A stretch of 64,000 nucleotides of DNA, from assembly GCF_002006345.1 (NCBI RefSeq), contig NZ_LZZM01000105.1, positions 1 to 64,000 on the forward strand. The letters run 5' to 3'. The notes under the pieces were generated by a model that worked only from the letters and a program-made list of their open reading frames with translations, ran no database searches and had not been told where the DNA came from. Origin of the DNA: Clostridium puniceum (GTDB taxonomy: Bacteria; Bacillota; Clostridia; Clostridiales; Clostridiaceae). Each line of letters begins with the position of its first letter. Positions within the stretch are counted from its first letter, which is position 1. Positions 8,440 to 18,692 of this stretch are shown in pieces. Made by a program: the position numbers and the translations under genes.

Positions 8440-9840
8440 ATGAATTATAAAAAAGTTGATATAAATGATATTCAAAATATATTATCTATGATAGGCGATG
8501 AAGAAAGGTTTTTTCATGGTGAAAACATTAATGAAGATTATAGCCATGATGAGCTTGGAACAGTAAAACAAATGCCTGAGATTGTAGTACAGGTTACAAG
8601 CACTGAAGAAGTTTCTTCAATTATGAAATATGCTAATGAGAATAACATTCCTGTAACACCTAGAGGTTCAGGTACTGGCCTTGTTGGAGCAGCAGTTCCA
8701 ATTCATGGGGGTATAATAATTGATTTATGTAAAATGAACAAAATACTTGAGCTAGATGAGGAAAATCTTACACTTACTGTGGAGCCTGGAGTACTTCTTA
8801 TGGAAATAGCTGCCTTTGTTGAGGAGCATGATTTGTTTTATCCGCCAGATCCAGGTGAGAAGACTGCTACAATAGCTGGAAATATCAATACAAATGCAGG
8901 TGGAATGAGGGCAGTTAAATATGGAGTTACTAGGGATTTTGTAAGAGGGTTGGAGCTAGTTTTACCAAATGGAGAAATAATTGAAGTAGGCGGAAAAGTA
9001 GTAAAGAACAGTTCTGGTTATAGTTTGAAGGATTTGATTGTTGGCTCAGAGGGGACTCTTGCAATTGTTACAAAGGCAATATTAAGGCTTTTACCACTAC
9101 CTAAAAAAGCTATAAGTTTGTTGATTCCATTTCCAAATCTTGAAACAGCAATAGAAACTGTTCCGAAGATAATAAAATCTAAATCTGTTCCAACTGCAAT
9201 CGAATTTATGCAAAGGGCGGCTATAGTAGCTGCTGAAGAGTTTCTTGGAAAGAAGTTCCCAGATAATTCATCAGATGCTTATCTTCTTCTTACCTTTGAT
9301 GGAAATAGTAAGGAGGAAGTAGAGAAAAATTATGAAAACGTGGCTGACATATGCCTTAATGAAGGTGCGCTTGATGTATTTATATCTGATACTGAAGAGA
9401 GACAGGAGTCAATATGGAGTGCTAGAAAGGCTTTTCTTGAAGCTATAAAATCATCAACTACGGAAATGGATGAGGTTGATGTAGTTGTTCCGAGAGACAA
9501 AGTTGCTGAATTTGTTAAATTTATACATGAACTTGAAAATAAATTTGAAATAAGAATAAAGAGCTTTGGACATGCTGGCGATGGAAATCTGCATATATAC
9601 ATTTTAAGAGATCAGCTTGATAAAGAGACATGGAATAAAAAATTAAATGATGTTATGGAATGTATGTACGACAAATCTAAGGCATTAAATGGACAAGTTT
9701 CAGGAGAACATGGAATAGGTTTTGCTAAAAAGCCATATTTAATTAATTCATTATCAGAAGAAGTGCTTGGTATAATGAAGGGCATAAAGCTTGCATTTGA
9801 TTCTAAGAATATACTTAATCCAAATAAAGTGTGCCAATAA
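8440..9840 (+). CDS. lctD: FAD-linked lactate dehydrogenase subunit (LctD/GlcD family)
   Basis: 466 residues. The PCMH-type FAD domain includes [12 protein letters not shown] near residue 75 and [19 protein letters not shown] near 140-160. The C-terminal oxidase domain has [14 protein letters not shown] and [11 protein letters not shown], the usual D-lactate dehydrogenase/glycolate oxidase GlcD motifs. With EtfAB it should form the bifurcating lactate dehydrogenase. Since this family prefers D-lactate, LarA in the same operon would let both isomers be used. It is the last gene before a terminator. Confidence 0.88.
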   Translation: MNYKKVDINDIQNILSMIGDEERFFHGENINEDYSHDELGTVKQMPEIVVQVTSTEEVSSIMKYANENNIPVTPRGSGTGLVGAAVPIHGGIIIDLCKMNKILELDEENLTLTVEPGVLLMEIAAFVEEHDLFYPPDPGEKTATIAGNINTNAGGMRAVKYGVTRDFVRGLELVLPNGEIIEVGGKVVKNSSGYSLKDLIVGSEGTLAIVTKAILRLLPLPKKAISLLIPFPNLETAIETVPKIIKSKSVPTAIEFMQRAAIVAAEEFLGKKFPDNSSDAYLLLTFDGNSKEEVEKNYENVADICLNEGALDVFISDTEERQESIWSARKAFLEAIKSSTTEMDEVDVVVPRDKVAEFVKFIHELENKFEIRIKSFGHAGDGNLHIYILRDQLDKETWNKKLNDVMECMYDKSKALNGQVSGEHGIGFAKKPYLINSLSEEVLGIMKGIKLAFDSKNILNPNKVCQ

Positions 9841-9879
9841 AATTATGTTACTTACTAAATAATTTGAAGAACATAAAAG

Positions 9880-9931
9880 GGAGTGTTGCAAAATGATTTG
9901 ATTTTAATCAAGAGCGATGCTCCGTTTTTGT
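9880..9931 (+). terminator. Terminator of the lactate operon
   Basis: Arms 9880-9889 and 9914-9923 pair (with G-U pairs) and are followed by GTTTTTGTTT. Loop and right arm resemble the hairpin at 44227 (both contain TTTAATCA-(A/G)-G-AG). From 9932 to 10184 there is no gene; a TATAAT-rich stretch near 10085-10110 may hold the recD2 promoter. Confidence 0.65.
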
Positions 9932-10184
9932 TTAGGTTGAAAAATCTCTAAATTTTCCTTCAACCTTCATAGCTCTATTTATTAGTAATTTAGTTCTAAT
10001 TTCAGTTGTAATATTTTAGAAGGACATTTCACGTTTTTTTAAAAAAGCCATCAAAAAAATAAATTTCCAAGAGAACTGTTTAATTATAGTATAATGTATT
10101 ATGGTATAATTGAAAATAAAAGTGAATTTGTGTTATCCTTATAAATTTGAACTAAATATTATTAAAAGATTTGGAGAGATTCTA

Positions 10185-12413
10185 ATGGAAGTCCTAAATG
10201 GTTTTGTTGAGAATATTGTTTTTAAAAGTGAAGATACTGGTTACGTAGTTTGTAGAATCAGAAGTGATAAAAATTTGTTTAGTGCTGTTGGAACAGTTCC
10301 TTTCATTAAGGAAGGCCAAAATGTAAAATTAACAGGCTATTGGACGGTACATAAGCAGTTTGGGAATCAATTTAATATTCAGGATTATGAAGAGCTTCTT
10401 CCAAATTCATTAGATGGAATAGAAAAATATTTAAGTGCAGGAGTAATACATGGAATTGGACCTGTTACAGCTAAAAAAATAATAGAACAATTTGGTGAAG
10501 AAACTTTAGATATATTAGAAAATCACATTGAAAGACTAATGGAGATAGAAGGTATAGGAGAAAAAAAGTTTCAAATTATATATGAATCTTATATAGAACA
10601 ACAAGGACTTAAGGATATAATTTTATATTTTAATAAGCATGGAGTTACTAACAATCAATGTCTTAAAATTTACAAGAAGTTTGGACCAAATGCAAAGCAG
10701 ATAGTATCTAATAATCCATACATATTATGTGAAGAAATCACAGGTATTGGTTTTAAGACAGCAGATAGAATTGCTATGAGTATTGGGGTTGAAAGTAATT
10801 CAGAATTTAGAATTCAAAGTGCAGTTAAATATATAATGAACCAGTTTTGTTCTTCTGGAAACACATTTATGATTAAGGATAATATAATAGAAGAATGTGA
10901 GAAGATATTATTGATTTCCAAAGAATTAATTGAAAAAAATATATATGATATGGCAGCACAACAGAAAATAATTATTGAAAAAATTGATGAAGTTGAAGTT
11001 GGATTTTTGCTTCAATATTATTATTGTGAGCTTGGAGTGACTAGTAAGATAATAACTTTAGGTCTGCAAGACATACCAACTATAAATTCAGAGGTTGATT
11101 TTGAAGTGGACGTTTTTGAAAAGGAGCACAAGATAGAATTTGCTCCATCTCAAAGAGAAGCAATTATTGGTGCTTTTAATAATGGGATAGAAATAATTAC
11201 AGGTGGTCCAGGAACTGGGAAGACCACAATTATAAGGGCTATAATTCATATTTACGAAAATAATGGTATGAAGGTAATACTTGGAGCACCTACTGGAAGA
11301 GCAGCTAAAAGAATGACTGAATCTACTGGAAGAGAAGCAAAAACAATACACAGACTTTTAGAAATGGGAATTTCAGACGATGATGAATCAGTCTTTGAAA
11401 AGGGAGAAGCATCACCATTAGATTGTGATGTAATAATAATTGATGAAGCATCTATGATTGATATAATGTTAATGCAAAACCTCCTTAAAGCAATTAAGCT
11501 TGGAACAAGATTAATAATTGTTGGAGATGTTGATCAGCTGCCTTCTGTTGGACCAGGAAATGTATTAAAAGACCTTATAGAAAGCGAATATATAAAGGTA
11601 GTAAGGTTAAAAGAAATATTTAGACAGGGAAAAGAAAGTTTAATTGTTGTAAATGCCCATAGAATTAATGAGGGGGAAATGCCTTTATTAAATCAAAAAG
11701 ATAAAGATTTCTTTTTCATTAATGAAAATGATCAAGATAAAATTTTAAATACAATAATAGACTTAATGAATAGAAGGCTTCCTAAATTCAATGGATCTTG
11801 GGATAAATTAAAAGATATTCAAGTTTTAACTCCTATGAGAAAAGGAACCCTTGGAGTTAATAATTTAAATATTAGACTTCAAGAAGTATTTAATCCGCCA
11901 GAAAAGGATAAAAAAGAAAGAACTTCTCGAGATGTGGTTTTTAGGGAAGGAGATAAAGTCATGCAAACCAAAAATAATTATAGCTTAAAATGGATTAGAG
12001 TTAATGGGGTTGTGGACGACAATGAAGGCGTTGGAGTTTTTAATGGGGATTTAGGTTTTATTGAAAGTATTGATGAAGAATCTAAAGTTTTAACCATTAT
12101 ATTTGAGGATGAAAGAAAGGTCATTTATGATTTTAATACTTTAGATGAATTAGAATTAGCTTATGCAACTACAATTCATAAGAGCCAAGGAAGTGAATTT
12201 AAAGTTGTAATTATTCCTGTATTTATGGGTTCACCTTTTCTGATGAATCGTAATCTGCTCTATACAGGAATTACGAGGGCAAAACAGCTTGTGGTAGTGG
12301 TTGGCTTTCAAAAAGCATTAATGTATATGATAAATAACACTAATAGTATAGAAAGATATTCCGCTTTAAAGCATAGAATTAAAGATATAATAACTAAAGA
12401 TGAATTTAAGTAG
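10185..12413 (+). CDS. recD2: RecD2-type ATP-dependent DNA helicase
   Basis: 742 residues from the ATG at 10185, which has GGAGAG 8 nt upstream; in-frame codons back to 10110 lack such a site. It has an N-terminal OB-like region, helix-hairpin-helix repeats (G-I-G-P-V-T-A-K-K-I, IEGIGEKKF, ITGIGFKTADRIA), Walker A GGPGTGKTT near residue 340, Walker B I-I-D-E-A-S-M, and the C-terminal motif TIHKSQGSEF with L-L-Y-T-G-I-T-R-A-K. RecD2 is a 5'-3' helicase of Gram-positive bacteria acting in DNA repair without RecBC. It starts the conserved clostridial run recD2-comF-hpf-secA-prfB. Confidence 0.92.
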   Translation: MEVLNGFVENIVFKSEDTGYVVCRIRSDKNLFSAVGTVPFIKEGQNVKLTGYWTVHKQFGNQFNIQDYEELLPNSLDGIEKYLSAGVIHGIGPVTAKKIIEQFGEETLDILENHIERLMEIEGIGEKKFQIIYESYIEQQGLKDIILYFNKHGVTNNQCLKIYKKFGPNAKQIVSNNPYILCEEITGIGFKTADRIAMSIGVESNSEFRIQSAVKYIMNQFCSSGNTFMIKDNIIEECEKILLISKELIEKNIYDMAAQQKIIIEKIDEVEVGFLLQYYYCELGVTSKIITLGLQDIPTINSEVDFEVDVFEKEHKIEFAPSQREAIIGAFNNGIEIITGGPGTGKTTIIRAIIHIYENNGMKVILGAPTGRAAKRMTESTGREAKTIHRLLEMGISDDDESVFEKGEASPLDCDVIIIDEASMIDIMLMQNLLKAIKLGTRLIIVGDVDQLPSVGPGNVLKDLIESEYIKVVRLKEIFRQGKESLIVVNAHRINEGEMPLLNQKDKDFFFINENDQDKILNTIIDLMNRRLPKFNGSWDKLKDIQVLTPMRKGTLGVNNLNIRLQEVFNPPEKDKKERTSRDVVFREGDKVMQTKNNYSLKWIRVNGVVDDNEGVGVFNGDLGFIESIDEESKVLTIIFEDERKVIYDFNTLDELELAYATTIHKSQGSEFKVVIIPVFMGSPFLMNRNLLYTGITRAKQLVVVVGFQKALMYMINNTNSIERYSALKHRIKDIITKDEFK

Positions 12414-12492
12414 ATAAGTGATAAGTGAAAGTTCAAATCTATGATTTGGTTCCTCGAACTTAATTAATTTGTGTATACAAATTAATTCCCTT

Positions 12493-12632
12493 AGTAGAGA
12501 ACCAAAATCTATGATTTTGTGTGAATCACTTACTCAGCGACTGAAAGGAGTCGAGTTTCATAAGTAGAGAACCAAAATCTATGATTTTGTGTGAATCACT
12601 TACTCAGCGACTGAAAGGAGTCGAGTTTCATA
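12493..12632 (+). repeat. Perfect tandem duplication of a 70-bp intergenic unit
   Basis: Units 12493-12562 and 12563-12632 are identical base for base. Each contains an AAAATC-TAT-GATTTT inverted repeat and GACTGAAAGGAGTCG. A further partial relative (CAAATCTATGATTTGG) lies at 12434-12449. The array sits between recD2 and the comFA-like gene. The unit could be a hairpin-forming leader or terminator that was recently duplicated. Confidence 0.9.
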
Positions 12633-12653
12633 TTAAAAGAAAGGAGAGAAATC

Positions 12654-13670
12654 ATGGAGGATATATGTAAAATAACAGAAGAAGATTTAAAATATGCCTA
12701 TGATAAGATTGATTATTGGTATAAAAAAAATATAAAGTTTTTGACAATAATCACAGTTCCTTTTAATACAGCTTGTATTTTTTCGGATATAATTGGTAAG
12801 ATTGCTCAAAACAATGAAAAAGCATTATATGTTTGGGGAAAAAATGAGCAAAATAAACAATTAATTAATAAAATAAGAGATTTAAATTTAACCATAACAC
12901 ACTCATACATAAAAAGAGGCTCTTCAGATACTGATTTAGCATTTATACATTATGATAATATAGATAAAATCGAAGGAAAATATGATTTGGTCATTTTCGA
13001 CGATATAACTTATTTTTCAAACTTAAGCAGTATAAATGTAAGAGACAAGTTAGAGCTTTGTGGGAATTTGGGGAGAAGAGTTTTAGCGTATAGTATAGAA
13101 AAACTAGCTTTAGTAGGCGCAAAGTTTGAGCTTGCAGCATACAATTATAAAAAACCTTTTGTAGAGCCTAGGATATTAACAACTAGAATAGATTTGAATG
13201 TTGATATTCCATATACTCTTTATGATTATCTAAAATGGTTTAAAGAAAATAATCATAAAGTAGGTATTTATGTACCGACTGAAGAAAAGGTTGATATGGT
13301 TTATGATTATTTTGCTAATAAGTTAAAGCTTTCAGCAGTTAAAATAATCAAAATATCTAAAAGTAATCAAATAAAAAAATGTGAAGGGGTATCAAAACAT
13401 AAAAATAAGGCAATATTTATAGTGACTAATAAAGTAGAGGAGTTACTTGAATGTTGCTATATTGATGATATTGTAGTAATGTTTTCTGATAATGAAAGCT
13501 ATGGCTATAAAAAGATTTTATATACTTGTGGTCAAATAAGAAATATAAAAGCAGAATTACCAGAAGTACTTTTGGTAGCTAATGATATATCAGAAGAAAT
13601 GGATAAAGCAAAGAATATGGCAAGAGAATTCAATAAAAGAGTATGGGAAAAGCGTTTAAGAGAAGTATAA
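12654..13670 (+). CDS. ComFA-like protein without a Walker A motif (unknown function)
   Basis: 338 residues, directly before comFC and overlapping it by 28 bp, where ComFA (a DNA-uptake helicase) usually sits. Helicase echoes are visible: Y-D-L-V-I-F-D-D near residue 110 (Walker B-like), V-E-P-R-I-L-T-T-R-I-D, and NNHKVGIYVPTEEKVDMVYDYF, like the start of a RecA-like second domain. But there is no G-x-x-x-x-G-K-T: the matching place reads T-I-I-T-V-P-F-N-T-A. It is also shorter than ComFA. It may be an ATPase-dead ComFA descendant kept for a structural role, or an unrelated clostridial protein. AAAGGAGAG precedes the ATG. Confidence 0.5.
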   Translation: MEDICKITEEDLKYAYDKIDYWYKKNIKFLTIITVPFNTACIFSDIIGKIAQNNEKALYVWGKNEQNKQLINKIRDLNLTITHSYIKRGSSDTDLAFIHYDNIDKIEGKYDLVIFDDITYFSNLSSINVRDKLELCGNLGRRVLAYSIEKLALVGAKFELAAYNYKKPFVEPRILTTRIDLNVDIPYTLYDYLKWFKENNHKVGIYVPTEEKVDMVYDYFANKLKLSAVKIIKISKSNQIKKCEGVSKHKNKAIFIVTNKVEELLECCYIDDIVVMFSDNESYGYKKILYTCGQIRNIKAELPEVLLVANDISEEMDKAKNMAREFNKRVWEKRLREV

Positions 13671-14299
13671 TAAAATTATGGGAAGCATTAATTGAAGTAA
13701 TATATCCAAGAGAAAATTATTGCATTATATGTAAAGAAGAAGATTGCTTTGGTATATGTAATACCTGCAAGAAGAATATTAGGCTTATAGGGGAGGCATA
13801 TCAAGAGGAAATAATAAGTTATGGATATTATGGTGGAGTATTAAAAGAGTTAATACTGAAATTTAAATATAAAGATAATTTTACGGCAGGAGATATTCTC
13901 GCAGAAATTTTAGAAGAATATATAATTAAAAATTTTAATTATAAGGAATATATAATAACCTACATACCTTTATCAAAAAAATCTGAGAAAATTAGAGGTT
14001 TTAACCAGTGCAAATATATAGCAGAAAAGATATCTAGAGATTTATCAATTGAGGTTTTTGAAGTATTAATTAAAACAAAAGAAACTAAGGAACAAAAGAA
14101 ATTAAAAAAAGATGAAAGATTTGAAAATATAAAAGATGCGTTTGAAATAAAAAAAGGACTAAAAATAAAAAATCCCAAAATTATATTAATAGATGATGTG
14201 ACAACAACAGGTGCAACACTTAAAGAAGCATATAAATTATTAAAAAAATTTAATTTTAATGATATAAAACTCTTGACCTTAGCGAAAAGTCATATATAA
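13643..14299 (+). CDS. comFC: ComFC-type phosphoribosyltransferase-fold competence protein
   Basis: 218 residues, the usual ComFC/GntX length. An N-terminal zinc ribbon is visible (C-I-I-C-K-E-E-D-C and C-N-T-C). A central Y-I-P-L-S-K-K-S-E-K-I-R-G-F-N-Q segment follows, and a C-terminal PRTase loop ILIDDVTTTGATL near residue 180. In naturally transformable bacteria ComFC acts with ComFA in moving single-stranded DNA inward. It overlaps the upstream comFA-like gene, so the two are translationally coupled. The raiA-motif RNA follows within 10 bp. Confidence 0.85.
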   Translation: MGKAFKRSIIKLWEALIEVIYPRENYCIICKEEDCFGICNTCKKNIRLIGEAYQEEIISYGYYGGVLKELILKFKYKDNFTAGDILAEILEEYIIKNFNYKEYIITYIPLSKKSEKIRGFNQCKYIAEKISRDLSIEVFEVLIKTKETKEQKKLKKDERFENIKDAFEIKKGLKIKNPKIILIDDVTTTGATLKEAYKLLKKFNFNDIKLLTLAKSHI

Positions 14300-14304
14300 T
14301 ATTA

Positions 14305-14520
14305 ATGTAAAGCTAGGTTTGTGGTTGAAAGTCGAAGCTAGTCGCAGGCAAAACGATCCACGTAATTTAGACAAAATGTCTAAGGAGCATGGTGCGGTAT
14401 AGAAGTAAGTCCTGCCAGTCGATAGAACTGAGAGGGTTAGTAGTGAGGGATTAATTTTTAGTAGCAAAAGCTCCAGCAGGCGAGTGTGGGGTCAAAGACC
14501 AGGTCAGCTAGCTTTACTCT
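14305..14520 (+). ncRNA. raiA-motif noncoding RNA
   Basis: A roughly 215-nt island of higher GC between comFC and hpf (raiA). Its ends pair: AAAGCTAG at 14309-14316 with CTAGCTTT at 14508-14515. It also has an internal hairpin TTTAGACAAAATGTCTAA around 14366-14384 and a purine-rich core. Its own terminator follows at 14552. A structured RNA of this size directly upstream of raiA/hpf is the known raiA-motif RNA of Firmicutes and Actinobacteria, for which a role in clostridial sporulation and aggregation has been reported. No plausible protein is encoded. A covariance-model match was not run. Confidence 0.8.
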
Positions 14521-14551
14521 GTAGATATATATATTATTGGAATAAATGACA

Positions 14552-14588
14552 AATCTAATCCTATTTATTAGGATTAGATTTTTTTTCG
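14552..14588 (+). terminator. Terminator of the raiA-motif RNA
   Basis: AATCTAATCC and GGATTAGATT pair around a TATTTATTA loop, followed by TTTTTTTT. It separates the RNA from hpf, which has its own promoter. Confidence 0.9.
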
Positions 14589-14622
14589 TCAAATTAATTA
14601 TCAGAATTATCAGTAAATTATC

Positions 14623-14651
14623 TTGTTAAGTTTATAAAAAAGTGATAGAAT
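14623..14651 (+). promoter_or_regulatory. Sigma-A-type promoter for hpf
   Basis: TTGTTA at 14623-14628, a 17-nt spacer, and TAGAAT at 14646-14651. This gives an approximately 130-nt leader before hpf. Confidence 0.45.
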
Positions 14652-14785
14652 AATATTAATCCAAATATATATGTTGCGAAAATATCTTACATGCTAATAA
14701 ACATAATAATTTGATTTTGCTGAAGAGTTAAAGTTGCAATATATATAATTTAACAAAACTTTTTCATTGAGAGGGGCTGGAGTTT

Positions 14786-15319
14786 ATGAAAGTCACAGTT
14801 ATAGCAAAAAATATGGAATTAACAGATGCACTAAAGGAAATAGTGCAAAAGAAGATAAGTAAATTGGAAAAGTATTTTGAAAAAAATGTTGAAGCAAAAG
14901 CTACGTTAAGCGTTCAAAAAAATAGACAAATAATTGAAGTTACTATTCCATTTAATGGAGTTATATTAAGAGGTGAAGAATCAACTTCAGACATGTACAA
15001 GTCTTTGGATTTAGTAGAGGACAAGTTGGAAAGACAAATTAGGAAACAAAAAACTAGATTGTCAAGAAAACATGGAGGATCAGTAAGATTTGGAGAGTTA
15101 AGTGATATAGAGGTTAAATCAATAGAAGAAGATGACGGGAAATTGGTTAGGGTAAAGAAATTTGGCGTTAAGCCAATGAATTCAGAAGAAGCAATTCTTC
15201 AAATGGATTTACTAGGACATAACTTCTTCGTATTCCAAGATGCTGACAGTAATAAAGTAAATGTAGTTTATAAAAGAAAAGATGGAGATTATGGTTTATT
15301 AGAACCTGAATTAATATAA
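14786..15319 (+). CDS. hpf: Long-form ribosome hibernation promoting factor (HPF/RaiA)
   Basis: 177 residues, the long form of Gram-positive bacteria. The N-terminal S30AE domain (1-100; MKVTVIAKNMELTDALKE, KKISKLEKYF) binds the 30S decoding region. The C-terminal domain (about 120-177; VRVKKFGVKPMNSEEAILQM, GHNFFVFQDADSN, VVYKRKDGDYGLLEP) mediates dimerisation into 100S ribosomes in stationary phase. GAGAGGGG precedes the ATG. It is monocistronic, bounded by promoter 14623 and terminator 15333. Confidence 0.94.
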   Translation: MKVTVIAKNMELTDALKEIVQKKISKLEKYFEKNVEAKATLSVQKNRQIIEVTIPFNGVILRGEESTSDMYKSLDLVEDKLERQIRKQKTRLSRKHGGSVRFGELSDIEVKSIEEDDGKLVRVKKFGVKPMNSEEAILQMDLLGHNFFVFQDADSNKVNVVYKRKDGDYGLLEPELI

Positions 15320-15332
15320 TACATTAAAACTT

Positions 15333-15378
15333 AACTGTTCAAGAGGTATATTTAAGTACCTCTTGAACAGTTATTTTT
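15333..15378 (+). terminator. Terminator of hpf
   Basis: Perfect 16-nt arms 15333-15348 and 15357-15372 followed by ATTTTTAT. The next 310 bp to 15694 are AT-rich, with no gene or element that I recognise. Confidence 0.92.
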
Positions 15379-15694
15379 ATATGTGTTCTAATAAATAAAT
15401 TAAATACACTTGTTCATTGAATATGATTTTAATATACAGTAACTAAACATGTGTAGTTTATTTATTGAAACATATAACTTGTAAAATAAAAAAATTCTAC
15501 AGTGCAATAAAATCTAAGAGAAAGATAATTATAGATGCTATAAAATAATTCATATATTTAGATAGTTTTAAATTTATAAGAACATTAAAATTTAAAACTA
15601 ACCAATATTATATAGATAATTCTTATAATTTTATTAATAATTTGTTAAGATTCAATTATTTATATAGGATTTAATACAAATATTGTGAGATTTC

Positions 15695-15724
15695 TTGAAA
15701 AGAAGACAGATAAAATGCTATAAT
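15695..15724 (+). promoter_or_regulatory. Promoter for secA
   Basis: TTGAAA (15695-15700), an 18-nt spacer and a perfect TATAAT (15719-15724), about 94 nt before the secA ATG. Confidence 0.55.
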
Positions 15725-15817
15725 TAGAAAATACGTGGTTTATAAAGTAAATTATAAATAAATTAAATATGTATTAGAAATTAAATATGAAATATAGAAT
15801 TTCGAAAGGATGACATT

Positions 15818-18355
15818 ATGGGACTATTAAAAGCCGTATTTGGAACATATAGTGAAAGAGAAGTCAAAAGACTTAAACCTACTATACAAAAAATAAATGA
15901 TTTAGAAGAAGCAATAAAAAAACTTTCAGATGAAGAGTTAAAAACAAAGACTTTAGAATTTAAAGAGAGATTAGCGAATGGAGAAACTTTAGACAATATT
16001 TTACCAGAAGCATTTGCTGTTGTAAGAGAAGGATCAGTAAGAGTATTTGAAAAGAGACATTTTGATGAACAACTTATGGGTGGTATGGTACTTCACCAAG
16101 GTAGAATTTCAGAAATGAAAACAGGTGAAGGAAAGTCTTTAACTGCAACACTACCAGCATATTTAAATGCATTAAGCGGAAATGGTGTTCATATAGTAAC
16201 AGTTAATGATTACCTTGCTAAGAGAGATGCGGAAGAAATGGGCGAATTGTATTCTTTCTTAGGATTAACCACAGGAGTTATTGTACATGAATTAAACAAT
16301 GATCAAAGAAGAGAATCCTATGCTTCAGATATTACATATGGAACCAATAACGAATTTGGATTTGATTATTTAAGAGATAATATGGTTATCTACAAAGAAG
16401 AAAGGGTTCAAAGACCATTAAATTTTGCTGTAGTTGATGAAGTCGATTCTATTTTAATAGATGAAGCAAGAACTCCACTTATAATTTCTGGTCAAGGAGA
16501 AAAATCTACTGAATTTTATAAGGTTGCAGATTACTTTGCGAAGAAATTAGTTGCCGAAAAAGATTTTACAAGAGATGAAAAAGCTAATGCAGTAATGTTA
16601 ACTGATGCAGGTGTTAAAAAAGCAGAATTAACATTTAAAGTAGATAATTATGCTGATGCTGATAATATAGAGTTACAACATTATGTAACTCAAGCTTTAA
16701 AAGCAAACTTTGCCATGAAAAAAGATAAAGATTACATGGTTAAAGACGGAGAAGTAATCATTGTTGATGAATTTACAGGAAGACTTATGGAAGGTAGAAG
16801 ATACTCAGATGGTCTTCACCAAGCAATAGAAGCAAAAGAAGGGGTTAAGATTGCAAGAGAATCAAAGACTTTAGCTACTATTACATTCCAAAATTACTTC
16901 AGAATGTACAAAAAATTATCAGGTATGACTGGTACTGCATTAACAGAAGAAAATGAATTTAGAGAAATTTATGGATTAGACGTTATTGTTATTCCAACAC
17001 ATAGACCAATTGCAAGAATAGATAATCCAGATTTAGTATTCAGTACTGAAATTGGAAAAATTAAAGCTGTTGCAACGGAAGTAGAAAAGGCTCATGCTAA
17101 AGGTCAGCCAGTTCTAGTTGGTACAGTTAGTATTGAAAAATCAGAACTTGTTTCAAGTATGCTTAAGAAAAAAGGTATACAACATAAAGTATTAAATGCT
17201 AAGTTCCATGAACAAGAAGCAGAAATAATAGCTCATGCTGGAGAATTTGGTACGGTTACTATAGCTACTAATATGGCTGGACGTGGTACTGATATTAAGC
17301 TTGGCGAAGGTGTAGTTGAAGTTGGTGGTCTTAAGATAATAGGTACTGAAAGACATGAATCAAGAAGAATAGATAACCAATTAAGAGGACGTTCTGGTAG
17401 ACAAGGAGACCCAGGTGAATCAACATTCTTTATTTCATTAGAAGATGATTTAATGAGAATATTTGGATCAGAAAAGATTCAAGGTGTTGTTGAAAAATTA
17501 GGACTTCAAGAAGAAGAAGCAATTGAAAGTAAAATGGTTTCAAAAGCTATAGAAAATGCTCAAAAGAAGGTTGAAGGTAATAACTTTGATATAAGAAAAC
17601 AATTATTAGGTTATGATGACGTAATGAATATACAAAGAGGAGTTATCTATAAGCAAAGAGCAGAAGTTCTTGAAGGTGAAGATGTAAAAGAAGAAGTATT
17701 ATCGATGACTAAAGACATTATAGCACAAGCGGTTAATACTCATATTACAGGTGAAAGTGAAAATTATAGAGAAGAATTTTTGCACTTAATGGTGGCACTT
17801 CAAGAAATATGTATACCACCAAATTCAGTTAACTTACCTAGTCTTGAAAATCTTGCAAATGAAGAAATAATTGAAAGTCTTTATGAAACTGCATGTAAAT
17901 TCTACGAACAAAAGGAAGAAGAATTTACACCAGAAAGATTAAGAGAAATTGAAAGAGTTGTTGTTTTAAGAGCTGTTGATACTAAATGGATGAACCATAT
18001 AGATAATATGGATCACTTAAAGCAAGGTATTGGACTTCAATCATTTAAACAAATCGACCCAGTTCAAGCATACCAAATGGAAGGTAGCGAAATGTTTAAT
18101 GAAATGATTCAAGCAATAAAGGAAGAAACAGTTAAACTATTATTCCATGTTAAGATAGAAAGAGCTCCAGAAAGAGTAAGAGTTGCACAAGAAACTGAAG
18201 CAGTTCATGCTGATGCACCACATGGAGCAGGTGGACCAAGTGCAGAACCTGCACCAGTAGGACCACTTAGAAATCTTGATAAGCATGGAAGAAATGATTT
18301 ATGTCCATGTGGTAGTGGAAAGAAATTTAAAAACTGTTGTGGAAGAGAAGCTTAA
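15818..18355 (+). CDS. secA: Preprotein translocase ATPase SecA
   Basis: 845 residues, full length. It has Walker [16 protein letters not shown] near residue 105, [13 protein letters not shown] near 206, [18 protein letters not shown], the [12 protein letters not shown] motif, and [12 protein letters not shown]. The C-terminus carries the SEC-C zinc motif [13 protein letters not shown]. It is the motor for Sec export through SecYEG. GAAAGGATG precedes the ATG. Between it and prfB is a weak hairpin only, so some read-through into prfB is likely. Confidence 0.97.
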   Translation: MGLLKAVFGTYSEREVKRLKPTIQKINDLEEAIKKLSDEELKTKTLEFKERLANGETLDNILPEAFAVVREGSVRVFEKRHFDEQLMGGMVLHQGRISEMKTGEGKSLTATLPAYLNALSGNGVHIVTVNDYLAKRDAEEMGELYSFLGLTTGVIVHELNNDQRRESYASDITYGTNNEFGFDYLRDNMVIYKEERVQRPLNFAVVDEVDSILIDEARTPLIISGQGEKSTEFYKVADYFAKKLVAEKDFTRDEKANAVMLTDAGVKKAELTFKVDNYADADNIELQHYVTQALKANFAMKKDKDYMVKDGEVIIVDEFTGRLMEGRRYSDGLHQAIEAKEGVKIARESKTLATITFQNYFRMYKKLSGMTGTALTEENEFREIYGLDVIVIPTHRPIARIDNPDLVFSTEIGKIKAVATEVEKAHAKGQPVLVGTVSIEKSELVSSMLKKKGIQHKVLNAKFHEQEAEIIAHAGEFGTVTIATNMAGRGTDIKLGEGVVEVGGLKIIGTERHESRRIDNQLRGRSGRQGDPGESTFFISLEDDLMRIFGSEKIQGVVEKLGLQEEEAIESKMVSKAIENAQKKVEGNNFDIRKQLLGYDDVMNIQRGVIYKQRAEVLEGEDVKEEVLSMTKDIIAQAVNTHITGESENYREEFLHLMVALQEICIPPNSVNLPSLENLANEEIIESLYETACKFYEQKEEEFTPERLREIERVVVLRAVDTKWMNHIDNMDHLKQGIGLQSFKQIDPVQAYQMEGSEMFNEMIQAIKEETVKLLFHVKIERAPERVRVAQETEAVHADAPHGAGGPSAEPAPVGPLRNLDKHGRNDLCPCGSGKKFKNCCGREA

Positions 18356-18451
18356 CTTAGTTATATATACCCTTTAAGAAATTAAGAGTTAAGGTAACAA
18401 TTCTAAGAAGTTTTTAGATTGGATTTTTTAAGAATAGATATGATATAATAG

Positions 18452-18521
18452 ATTCCGTAGGAGTTGAAAAAATTGTTATTATAAACTAAGAAACAATTTT
18501 GATTAGATTTCTACGGAATTT
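18452..18521 (+). terminator. Extended hairpin between secA and prfB
   Basis: ATTCCGTAG (18452) pairs with CTACGGAAT (18511-18519), with an inner AAAATTGTT / AACAATTTT pair. The T-tract is poor, so it is a leaky terminator at best. About 170 AT-rich bases follow before prfB. Confidence 0.5.
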
Positions 18522-18692
18522 CTATTAAATGAAATTAATCTATTAGAAAATTATTAAAATGGAAATAAAAACAAATGTAAGAAATGAAATTTATTATAAA
18601 ATATAATATAGAGTTTAATATTGAGAGGTATATTAGAATTAACTCTTAATTCTAAACTCTTAACTATTAAATGATTAAAAGGGGTGGAATAG

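Noticed and set aside
12421..12650. CRISPR-like repeat array
   Set aside because: Only two abutting 70-bp copies with no spacers; no cas genes in the window.
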